This document shows, one piece after another, positions 1-6,346 of a stretch of 6,346 nucleotides of DNA (within the stretch, counting starts at the first letter, position 1; each line of letters begins with the position of its first letter). The notes beneath the pieces are model-generated. The model was not told where the DNA came from. It did no database searches and saw only the letters and a program-made list of their open reading frames with translations. A program made the position numbers and the translations under genes. Where the stretch lies: the NCBI GenBank assembly GCA_017554135.1, contig JAFZIX010000299.1, forward strand, positions 1-6,346, given 5' to 3'. The stretch is from Bacteroidales bacterium (lineage in GTDB: Bacteria; Bacteroidota; Bacteroidia; Bacteroidales; UBA932).

Positions 1-837
1 CCACGCAGTGCCGGCAGACACAGGATAGGTGGTCAGGTAGTGACTGGTGGGAATGCCGTCGGAAACAGCGTACTTGGTAGCCTTGAAGACGGTGCTGATG
101 TCGGTGTTGGACATCCAGTAGTAGTTGGAATTGCTCAGATCGACCGATGCGTTGACGGTCTTTGTGTGGTCGATGGCGCCGAAGACGGCAATCACGATTT
201 GGGAATAGGCAGGAATCTTGACTTGCTCCTTGAACCACCAGATTGCGCTGTATGCCAGAATCCAACTCTCGTTCTCATAGATAAGCTTGTCATCGACATA
301 GTACTTATTTGTAGCATGGCCGTTACCAGGCTGGACAAGTGAGAAGACGATGTCGCTGGCATCTGCCTCGAATTCGGTGTTGTTGTAGAGGATGATGTAG
401 GCATCGTCGGTGTAGTTGCCGCTTTCGTTCTTGGGGCAACCGGTGCAGTAGACTTCCTTGATGATAATCTGAGGGCTGACGACCTTGTTGAGCGCAAGAA
501 CGAAAGGCTTAGCCGTAGTGCCTTCTACAATGACATTGACGGAACCGCTATAGAGAAACGCCTCTCCATCTGCTGCGGTTTTGTAGGTTGTGGAGGCTGT
601 ATAGCTTCCAACAGGTACTTTGAATATGGCGCATCCACTGGCGTCAGTATTCTCTGTGTAGGTGGCAGCGCCGGAGGCTTCTACCAGTTCAACCGGAATG
701 CCTTCGACTGCGAGAGCTGCGTTCTCACTGGTGAGTTGGACGGTGATTTCCACCGCCTTGGGTTCCTTGTTCTCGTTGCAGGATGCTGCAAAGATGAGCA
801 GTGCAGCAACCGAGAAGATACTCAAAATTTTTTTCAT
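1..837 (-). CDS. DUF4876-like surface/periplasmic lipoprotein, 3' end cut off by window edge
   Basis: The frame is open from the ATG at 837-835 to base 1 (279 residues, no stop), so the C-terminus is missing. The N-terminus (MKKILSIFSVAALLIFAASC) is a lipoprotein signal peptide with the lipidated Cys at residue 20, followed by the charged stretch NENKEPK. This suits a lipoprotein, possibly exported to the surface. Residues about 28-118 resemble a carboxypeptidase-regulatory/CnaB-like beta-sandwich (TDASGCAIFKVPVGSYTAS). From about residue 121 the segments IIIKEVYCTGC, YIILYNNTE and AIDHTKTVNASVDLSNSN match my memory of the DUF4876 family, found in Bacteroidota beside TonB-dependent receptors. 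The biochemical function of that family is unknown to me. The gene starts 18 bases after the receptor stop on the same strand, so the two are probably co-transcribed and this protein is likely an accessory lipoprotein of that receptor. A CxxC pair (Cys131, Cys134) is unusual. Lipoprotein call is strong; the DUF4876 name is recognition without a search. Confidence 0.85.
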   Translation of the reverse strand, partial: MKKILSIFSVAALLIFAASCNENKEPKAVEITVQLTSENAALAVEGIPVELVEASGAATYTENTDASGCAIFKVPVGSYTASTTYKTAADGEAFLYSGSVNVIVEGTTAKPFVLALNKVVSPQIIIKEVYCTGCPKNESGNYTDDAYIILYNNTEFEADASDIVFSLVQPGNGHATNKYYVDDKLIYENESWILAYSAIWWFKEQVKIPAYSQIVIAVFGAIDHTKTVNASVDLSNSNYYWMSNTDISTVFKATKYAVSDGIPTSHYLTTYPVSAGTAW

Positions 838-855
838 AATACTAATTGTTTGGTG

Positions 856-3800
856 TTAAAATTTGATTCTTAATGTCATGCCGTAATAGAACCTCGGGAT
901 GTAAGAAGTCACTGAACTCCAGTTCTCGCTTCTTGTGGAATAAACCTGCCCGAGATTGTTGAAGAAGTTATTGGCGTAGAAGGAGATGGACGCGAGGTCC
1001 CCAATTTCCTTGGTGACGCTTATATTGGCGCTGAAATATGGGCTGAGCCAGTCTTTCAGGTAGGTGTACAGATATGTCGTGTTGGTGTATATCAGTTCGG
1101 TAAGGTTACCTACTAGTTCAGTGTCGCCGTTTTTCTTAGCCGCTAGATAATCTTCCTTGAATGGTCTCAAGCTTGGATCCCCCTGAACTGAATAATACAC
1201 GGGATATGTGACTGAGTAGCACTTTCCTTCATACACCGACTGATCCATGATGGTGGAAAAGTCGGTAGGATCCGTAACCACGTAGCTGCGTGCAGAGCCG
1301 TCGGCCATTTCGCTGAGAGCGCGGGAATAGCGCATCAGGCAACTCTCAACCTTGGCGGAGAAGATCATTCTTACTTTCGGGATGTGTGTGGTAATGGTAA
1401 GGTTGGTCTTTACCGTGCGTGTTTCCTGCCCGTTGCTGCCGCTGAAGCCGCCTACATACCATCCGACATATTTATAAAGCGTGCCGTCCTTCTTGGAAGT
1501 TGGATTGAATGGAGTAAGGTCCGTATAAACAGACCTGTATCCATAGAAGGAGCCATCCCAGCGGATTGTCGTGTTTATTGCACGTATAGCTTTGAAATCG
1601 ACTATCCATTCCAGCCCGTAACGCGTGATGGGGTTTTCATCGTTTTTCTCGTAATACCTGGAGACGTAGCGTGTAACAGGGGTGCCGTTCACTTTAACAT
1701 CCGGCTTTACGCCGGTGCGGTCGCTGACAGTGATGCTGCCGTCTTCGGGGCTGACAGTGTAAATTCTGTCGTCAGCCGGAATGCTCAGGCCCTGAACGGA
1801 AGCCGCCGTGGTGAGGTTATATGAGAAAGTGTCGTATTTGGTTCCTTTGTTATAGGCATCTACGGTAATGTTTCGGAAAGCAGACAGGGAAACCTTGTTG
1901 CCGCCCAAGTTGATCTCGAATCCAAGTTCAGCCTGACGGTTCTTCTGCCAGCGCAGGGCCGAATTGTATTCGATAGCCATCGGCATTACATACATGGCCT
2001 TGTACACTACGTTCCTGGAATCCGCAGTAGAAGTAAAAACATCGATATCCAGATAATTGGGGGTAGGGTAGAGAACGGAGAATGACGGTTGCTTGACCGC
2101 GATTCCCCAACTGGCCCGTGCGGAGAGTTCCTTTACGAACTTGTCCTTGCGTGTCTTGGGGGTGAAGGCGGTATATTTCGCATTGAAGCGGGGAGAAAGG
2201 CTGGAGGTGGTGCCGTAGGCGGATTCCTTTATGACAGTGGCGTCGCCGCGCAGGCCGGCAATCAGGTTCAGTCTGGCATCTTTGCCCATATGCACCATCA
2301 GATTGTCTTCGGCGTATGCTCCGAAATTATGCATGGCGGGCACATCGCAGAATCTCCAAATCCTGTAAGTGGGGGCGGTGGAAAGATCTTCAGTGCCTTC
2401 TCCGGTGCCGTAGTTTTTGTCCACGGTCCAGTCTGCACCGACTTTGACCTTGTTGTTGATTCTGCCGGAACTCTTGGCCTGATTGGCCTTGAGCGACACT
2501 TTCGAACTGAATGGCCTGTCGTCGATGCACATCACGTTGTAGAACGCTCCCTTTGCCAGCAGAACCGCTGGATTGTCGCTGTCCGGATCGTAGGGGGTAG
2601 ACATATAATACCCCTTATGCATGGCGTGCAAGGCGGTAGTGGTGGTTGCTTTATCGTAATAGGACTTTTCCCTGTCCATTTTGTTGCCGTAGGATGCTGA
2701 TGCGTTCAGTTCAACATTAGTAATCCAGCTCTTGCTCAGCAGCCAGTTCGCAGTGAAATTCCCGCGCAGAGCGTTGTCTTTCTTTGTATGGAAGGTGCCG
2801 ATCATTTTATCCGGGTCGGCCTTATTATCCAGCCCGCCGAGATTGCCGGAAAGGCTTGCGGAAATCCTGATTGGGGTGTCTTTGAGCGCGCCCCGCGAAA
2901 AGAGGTTGCTATAGGTGAGGGAAAGACCGTTTCTGTCGTAGGAGGTATAAGGGGACATGGGGTCCGAGATGGAAACGGTGTGTTCCATGCTGGCGTTCAG
3001 CACGCCCTTGGGCTGGCCGTTGGCCGAGACTCCGAGTCCGAACCCCTTGCTCAGGGAAACCTGCTTTGTGTTGGGGCTGGTGGACATGGTGACGCTCCAT
3101 GGGGTCTTGCCTTTCCTGGTATTGATCTTGACCACGCCGGAAGTCATATCTCCATATTCGACCGATGGCACGCCGGTGATTACTTCCACCGATTCTATAT
3201 TGGAGGATGCGATATTGTTCGTGGTGCTTCCGCTGACCTTTCCGGTGCGGCCGTTCAGGTCGGAATTGGTAAAGGATGCGTTATTTGAAATCCTCACTCC
3301 ATCCACCTCGATGGCCGTTCCGAAGGCCGCGCTGCCGCTCTCGCCGCTATTTCCTCTGAGGAAGATCTGTTGTTCATTGGTGAGAGCAGGGGAGTCTTTT
3401 GCGGTTGCGCCCCCGGGGAGGAGCTGGGAAATATCCGCAAGATTCATCAGCTGCACATGTTCGAGGGCGGTCTTGTCGATAGTGCGGGATGTGGTGGCGG
3501 AGTTGCCGTCCTCCTGGGCTGTGACTACCGCACCCTCGAGGGACAGGTTGTCGGCCTTGAGGCTTACCTTGAAATTGGTTATGTCTTTGGTAATCTGGAT
3601 TTCCTTGCTCCAGGAGGCATATCCCAGGCAAGAAATGGTGACAGTGTTTTTCCCGGGAGGAACGTTGTTGATGGAGAACTTCCCTTGAAGGTCCGCCACG
3701 CCCCATTGCTCGGTTCCTTCAAGGATTACCGTAGCGAATTCGACTGGCTCTCCGGTGCCATTGTCAAACACCTGACCCGCAAAAACGCAACCCTTTTGTG

Positions 3801-3861
3801 CACGCGCGTGTGCGGCAAAAAGGAGAAAAAAGACTATAAGAAGTGTCGTTTTGCGGAGCAT
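856..3861 (-). CDS. TonB-dependent outer-membrane receptor with N-terminal carboxypeptidase-regulatory-like domain
   Basis: This 1001-residue outer-membrane transporter would import a ligand using TonB/ExbBD energy. The chosen start (ATG at 3861-3859) gives a clean Sec signal peptide, MLRKTTLLIVFFLLFAAHARA, cut before Gln22. An in-frame ATG 29 codons upstream would bury that signal and lies upstream of the predicted promoter, so it is rejected. Residues 24-103 form a carboxypeptidase-regulatory-like domain (GEPVEFATVILEG, GKFSINNVPPG). Residues 107-115 (SLEGAVVTA) resemble a TonB box. Residues about 125-250 are the plug (IFLRGNSG, AIEVDGVRISNNA, NIESVEVITGVPSVEYGDMT, SGVVKINTRKG). The rest is a beta-barrel ending in Phe (YYGMTLRIKF), the usual outer-membrane assembly signal. 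Length is normal for these receptors. No SusD-like partner is present and the plug motifs are not typical of SusC, so a glycan-utilisation role is not supported. The partner here is the DUF4876-like lipoprotein 18 bases downstream. The ligand is unknown. Confidence 0.95.
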   Translation of the reverse strand: MLRKTTLLIVFFLLFAAHARAQKGCVFAGQVFDNGTGEPVEFATVILEGTEQWGVADLQGKFSINNVPPGKNTVTISCLGYASWSKEIQITKDITNFKVSLKADNLSLEGAVVTAQEDGNSATTSRTIDKTALEHVQLMNLADISQLLPGGATAKDSPALTNEQQIFLRGNSGESGSAAFGTAIEVDGVRISNNASFTNSDLNGRTGKVSGSTTNNIASSNIESVEVITGVPSVEYGDMTSGVVKINTRKGKTPWSVTMSTSPNTKQVSLSKGFGLGVSANGQPKGVLNASMEHTVSISDPMSPYTSYDRNGLSLTYSNLFSRGALKDTPIRISASLSGNLGGLDNKADPDKMIGTFHTKKDNALRGNFTANWLLSKSWITNVELNASASYGNKMDREKSYYDKATTTTALHAMHKGYYMSTPYDPDSDNPAVLLAKGAFYNVMCIDDRPFSSKVSLKANQAKSSGRINNKVKVGADWTVDKNYGTGEGTEDLSTAPTYRIWRFCDVPAMHNFGAYAEDNLMVHMGKDARLNLIAGLRGDATVIKESAYGTTSSLSPRFNAKYTAFTPKTRKDKFVKELSARASWGIAVKQPSFSVLYPTPNYLDIDVFTSTADSRNVVYKAMYVMPMAIEYNSALRWQKNRQAELGFEINLGGNKVSLSAFRNITVDAYNKGTKYDTFSYNLTTAASVQGLSIPADDRIYTVSPEDGSITVSDRTGVKPDVKVNGTPVTRYVSRYYEKNDENPITRYGLEWIVDFKAIRAINTTIRWDGSFYGYRSVYTDLTPFNPTSKKDGTLYKYVGWYVGGFSGSNGQETRTVKTNLTITTHIPKVRMIFSAKVESCLMRYSRALSEMADGSARSYVVTDPTDFSTIMDQSVYEGKCYSVTYPVYYSVQGDPSLRPFKEDYLAAKKNGDTELVGNLTELIYTNTTYLYTYLKDWLSPYFSANISVTKEIGDLASISFYANNFFNNLGQVYSTRSENWSSVTSYIPRFYYGMTLRIKF

Positions 3862-3881
3862 AGGTAACTTAACTACTTTTC

Positions 3882-3914
3882 CAAAGATAAGTATTAATAA
3901 AGAAAAAGCAACAA
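3882..3914 (-). promoter_or_regulatory. Bacteroidota-type promoter for the TonB-dependent receptor unit
   Basis: On the minus strand, TATCTTTG (3889-3882) fits the Bacteroides -7 consensus TAnnTTTG exactly. It is preceded by TTG (3911-3909, within TTGTTG 3914-3909) at a spacing of 19 bases, as expected for the -33 element of the main sigma factor in this phylum. Transcription would start near 3876, giving a leader of about 15 bases before the ATG at 3861. The -33 region overlaps an imperfect 16-base palindrome (3908-3923, six of eight arms paired), which could hold a regulator but is too weak to call. No start site has been measured. Confidence 0.6.
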
Positions 3915-3933
3915 CATTGCTGCAAAAATCACA

Positions 3934-3952
3934 ATTATTGATTATCATTGCA
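3934..3952. promoter_or_regulatory. Possible Fur-family operator in the divergent spacer
   Basis: The minus strand reads TGCAATGATAATCAATAAT. Against the classical Fur box GATAATGATAATCATTATC this agrees at 13 of 19 positions, including 11 in a row (AATGATAATCA). The centre, TGATTATCA on the plus strand (3939-3947), is a perfect odd palindrome. The site lies between the two divergent genes, about 20 bases upstream of the receptor's -33 element and ending 3 bases before the peptidase start codon, a position where a repressor could affect both units. The spacer is AT-rich, which raises the chance of accidental similarity, and the Fur recognition sequence in this phylum may differ from the enterobacterial one. 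Treat as a hypothesis. Confidence 0.3.
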
Positions 3953-3954
3953 AT

Positions 3955-6012
3955 ATGAAAAGAATAATCTCAGCCTCACTCATTTTTATCGCTCTCCTTT
4001 TCTCTGCCAATCTCTGGGCAGATGAAGGAATGTGGATGATCCACACTGCAAAACCCGCCGTTCAGGCCATGTCCAAGGCCGTTGTAGCCATAGATTTCAT
4101 GGGCACCGGCAGTTTCGTTTCGGAGGATGGTCTGGTGATTACCAACCACCATGTGGCCTATGCCGACGTTTTCGCCCTCGGCACCAAGGAGCACAACTGG
4201 CTGGAAGAGGGATTCTGGGCCAGGAGCAGGGAAGAGGAACTCCCCGTGAAAGGCCGCAACGTGCAGTTGCTCAAAGAAACGATAGACGTGACCGCCGAGG
4301 TTCAGGCCCTCATTGCCGACGGCACCGTGAGGCCGGGAGCAATGATGTCCCGCAAGCTGAGCTGGATAATGGAAAAACGCTACTCCGAGAAAACCGGCTT
4401 GGAGGCTATTCTGAGCGGTGTCTGGAGGGGTACACAATACTTCATCTCCCTTTATGAACAGTATCGCGACGTGCGCCTGGTGGCCGCTCCTCCCGTATGC
4501 CTGGCCGCATTCGGGGGCGATGTAGACAATTGGGAATGGCCTCAGCACAAGTGCGATTTCGCCATCTACAGGGTTTATTCGGGCCCTGACGGCAAACCGG
4601 CAGACTACTCCCCGGAGAACATCCCCCTCAAAACTTCCGCCCATCTCAAGATTTGCTCCAAAGGCATAAAGGAGGGAGATGCGACCATTATCATAGGATT
4701 CCCGGGCAGAACCAGCCGCTATGCATCCTCCGCCAGGGTGAATTATCTCACCGAAACCGAACTCCCCATAGTCAGCAGCCTTCGCGCTAAGCAGATGGAG
4801 ATTATCTCCGGATGGATGGACAAGGACCCGGAAGTACGCCGGAAATATGCCGACTACTACTTCGGCCTTTCCAACTTCCAGGAGCTTGCCCTCGGGCAGA
4901 TGCAGTGCAACAAGCGTTTCGGAGTGGTGGAGAAGAAGCAGGAGGAGGAATCCAGGCTCCAGGAATGGATAGATGCCGACCCCGCTCGCAAAGAGAAATG
5001 GGGCGCTATGCTAGGCCAGATCAGCGGCAAGTATGAGGCCGTCCGCCGCGCCCAGGAAGATGTAATTTGGTATCGCGAGTGCATCTCCAGGGGCACCCGC
5101 ATCCACCCCGTGGCATCCCGTTCGGCCGCCCTCAAGCGCAAGGCCGACTCCGCCAGTGTGGTCAGGAACATCCGCGCAGACAAGCGCAACCTGGATGAAA
5201 TCGACATGAGGGTGGAGAGGGACCTCTTCCGCCTCTCGCTGGAAAACTACTACGAGCATATCACTCCGGAGATGCTGGGGCCCTACCAGAAAGAGATACG
5301 TGAGCGTTTCGGCACCGACTACGATGCAATGTGCGTCTATCTCTGGGACGGCAGTTGGTTCGCTGATTCTGCCCGTATGGCCAGGTTCCTGATTCCCAAA
5401 GAGAGGCTGGCGCATCTGGATGAATTCCTGTCGGATCCCCTCGTGCGTTTCTTCGGGGATGCCAAGATAGTGGACTTCAACAATAAGGTTACACGCATAC
5501 AGGGAAAGCCGTCCCTGAACGATCTCAGCGAAGAATATACGCATGCCCTGTATGCTTTCAGGGAAGATTCCGGCATAGCCCAGTATCCCGATGCCAACTC
5601 CACCATGAGGGCGAATTTCGGGCATGTGAAGGGATATAGCCGCGAAGACGGCCTGGACTGCCGCTGGTACACCACCATGGAGGGAATGCGCGCAAAGCAC
5701 AATCCGGACGTGCATGACTTCTGCCTTATCCCCGGCTGGAAAGCGGTCGCAGATACGGCACCGGCCACACTCAAGGTGGATTTCCTGACGGATAACGACA
5801 GCACCGGCGGCAACTCAGGTTCCCCCGTGCTGAACAAGAAGGGCGAACTCATAGGCCTGCTTTTCGACGGCGTAAAGGAATCGCTGGCGACCGACTTCTA
5901 CTTTACCAAGGATTATAACCGCAGCGTGTGCGTGGATATACGCTACGTGATGTGGGTGCTTAAAAACTACGGGAGGATGGATGCCGTCCTTTCCGAAATG
6001 GGTGTGAAATAA
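3955..6012 (+). CDS. S46-family dipeptidyl-peptidase (DPP7/DPP11 family), periplasmic
   Basis: This 685-residue serine exopeptidase would remove dipeptides from the N-termini of peptides in the periplasm. The signal peptide MKRIISASLIFIALLFSANLWA is cut before Asp23, and the mature protein begins DEGMW, as is common in S46 enzymes. By alignment from memory to DAP BII and P. gingivalis DPP11, the catalytic triad is His66 (TNHH), Asp201 (WPQHKCDF) and Ser621 (TGGNSGSP). The residues that hold the substrate amino group are Asn192-Trp193 (GGDVDNW), Asn307 (LSNF) and Asp638 (FDG). Gly639 occupies the position that is Arg in Asp/Glu-specific DPP11 and Gly in DPP7 types, so a preference for hydrophobic P1 residues is inferred. 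The protein is about 35 residues shorter than characterised members, mainly near the N-terminus, and lacks two usual cysteines. No Shine-Dalgarno sequence is seen. A weak forward promoter (TTG 3851-3853, 20 bases, TACTTTTC 3874-3881) is the best I find. The next gene follows after 12 bases. Confidence 0.95.
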   Translation: MKRIISASLIFIALLFSANLWADEGMWMIHTAKPAVQAMSKAVVAIDFMGTGSFVSEDGLVITNHHVAYADVFALGTKEHNWLEEGFWARSREEELPVKGRNVQLLKETIDVTAEVQALIADGTVRPGAMMSRKLSWIMEKRYSEKTGLEAILSGVWRGTQYFISLYEQYRDVRLVAAPPVCLAAFGGDVDNWEWPQHKCDFAIYRVYSGPDGKPADYSPENIPLKTSAHLKICSKGIKEGDATIIIGFPGRTSRYASSARVNYLTETELPIVSSLRAKQMEIISGWMDKDPEVRRKYADYYFGLSNFQELALGQMQCNKRFGVVEKKQEEESRLQEWIDADPARKEKWGAMLGQISGKYEAVRRAQEDVIWYRECISRGTRIHPVASRSAALKRKADSASVVRNIRADKRNLDEIDMRVERDLFRLSLENYYEHITPEMLGPYQKEIRERFGTDYDAMCVYLWDGSWFADSARMARFLIPKERLAHLDEFLSDPLVRFFGDAKIVDFNNKVTRIQGKPSLNDLSEEYTHALYAFREDSGIAQYPDANSTMRANFGHVKGYSREDGLDCRWYTTMEGMRAKHNPDVHDFCLIPGWKAVADTAPATLKVDFLTDNDSTGGNSGSPVLNKKGELIGLLFDGVKESLATDFYFTKDYNRSVCVDIRYVMWVLKNYGRMDAVLSEMGVK

Positions 6013-6024
6013 ACGATTAACTAT

Positions 6025-6346
6025 ATGGCAAAGAAATCAACAATCCGCAGCAACTGGCCCAAGTATGTGCTTCAGTGGGGCACCCTGGCCGCTATCGTAT
6101 TCTTCCTCAGCGGACTCGCTGTCAAACTCTTCCCCAAGATGGAACCCGCGAATCCCGAGGCTTACTGCCCCTTCGGCGGGCTTGAGGCACTGACGACCTA
6201 CCTGCAGAGGGGGTCCCTGCCTTGTTCCATGAGTTCCATGCAGATCCTCATGGGTATAGTCCTGGCCGCAGTGGTCATCCTGCTGAGCAAACTCTTCTGC
6301 GCATATCTCTGCCCCATCGGCACCGTGGAAGATCTGCTGATGAAGG
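6025..6346 (+). CDS. Membrane 4Fe-4S polyferredoxin (NapH/NosR/CcoG-like), N-terminal part only
   Basis: The ATG at 6025 opens a frame that stays open for 107 codons to the window edge, so the C-terminus is missing. A basic N-terminus (MAKKSTIRSNWPKY) leads into a membrane segment at about residues 15-36. A loop follows with Cys48 in CPFGGLEAL and Cys67 in LPCSM, then a second membrane segment at about 72-91 that runs into CAYLCPIGTVEDLL (Cys92, Cys96). A Cys-x3-Cys-Pro just after a helix is typical of the membrane polyferredoxin family (NapH, NosR, CcoG, YccM, FtrD), whose members pass electrons across or along the inner membrane. The cluster-binding ferredoxin motifs that would confirm this should lie beyond the edge. 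The start is 12 bases after the peptidase stop, so the two genes are probably one operon. Which electron-transfer pathway it serves cannot be told here; iron or copper handling and FMN-protein reduction are all known for relatives. Confidence 0.85.
   Translation, partial: MAKKSTIRSNWPKYVLQWGTLAAIVFFLSGLAVKLFPKMEPANPEAYCPFGGLEALTTYLQRGSLPCSMSSMQILMGIVLAAVVILLSKLFCAYLCPIGTVEDLLMK

Noticed and set aside
40..497. Open frames of about 100 codons on each strand within the lipoprotein region
   Set aside because: The third minus-strand frame is open from 837 to the edge with a lipoprotein signal and DUF4876-like motifs; the others are shadows.
838..855. Possible terminator between the receptor and the lipoprotein gene
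   Set aside because: The gap is only 18 bases with no inverted repeat; co-transcription is more likely.
856..3861. SusC-type glycan receptor
   Set aside because: No SusD-like partner is beside it and the plug motifs are not those of SusC; the adjacent lipoprotein is DUF4876-like.
1384..3867. Several plus-strand open frames of 60-243 codons opposite the receptor gene
   Set aside because: They are antisense to a clear full-length receptor, overlap one another in different frames, and show no domain or signal features. They are shadows of GC-rich coding sequence.
3943..3950. TATCATTG just before the peptidase start as a -7 promoter element
   Set aside because: It has one mismatch to TAnnTTTG, the nearest upstream TTG is about 23 bases away, and it would place the transcript start at the ATG, making a leaderless message. 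The weak candidate at 3851-3881 fits spacing better, though neither is convincing.
3915..3951. Direct repeat of CATTGC (3915-3920 and 3946-3951), 31 bases apart
   Set aside because: The repeat is only six bases long and the flanking bases diverge, so chance is the simplest explanation.
3976..5852. Minus-strand open frames of up to 234 codons opposite the S46 peptidase
   Set aside because: The plus-strand peptidase has all family motifs throughout; the reverse frames have low-complexity, unrecognisable translations.

Overview
The window looks like chromosomal DNA of a Bacteroidota bacterium, most likely a moderately GC-rich member of the Bacteroidales; genus cannot be settled from this stretch. 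The basis is the protein content: a carboxypeptidase-regulatory-domain TonB-dependent receptor, a DUF4876-type surface lipoprotein and a periplasmic S46 dipeptidyl-peptidase. The start regions also lack Shine-Dalgarno sequences, and one promoter matches the Bacteroides -33/-7 pattern (TTG ... TAnnTTTG).

Layout: two divergent transcription units leave from a 93-base AT-rich spacer (3862-3954). Leftward, a 1001-residue TonB-dependent receptor (856-3861) is followed after 18 bases by a DUF4876-like lipoprotein gene (837 down to 1), which runs off the left edge. Rightward, an S46 peptidase of 685 residues (3955-6012) is followed after 12 bases by a membrane polyferredoxin of the NapH/NosR/CcoG type (from 6025), which runs off the right edge. 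There is no non-coding stretch longer than about 100 bases, and I see no RNA gene, CRISPR array, insertion sequence or tandem repeat.

How the genes may work together (inference): the receptor and lipoprotein would form an outer-membrane capture and import pair. The peptidase would trim dipeptides from peptides in the periplasm, and the polyferredoxin would move electrons at the inner membrane. The spacer contains a site resembling the classical Fur box (13 of 19 positions), so an iron-linked role is a reasonable hypothesis: uptake of an iron- or haem-bearing peptide or protein ligand, its proteolysis, and possibly reduction. Nothing in the sequence identifies the ligand.

The most notable single protein feature is that the S46 peptidase keeps the full catalytic and N-terminus-binding residue set but lacks the pair of cysteines expected around the catalytic His. 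It also has a shortened segment near its N-terminus, so it appears to belong to a divergent S46 subgroup.
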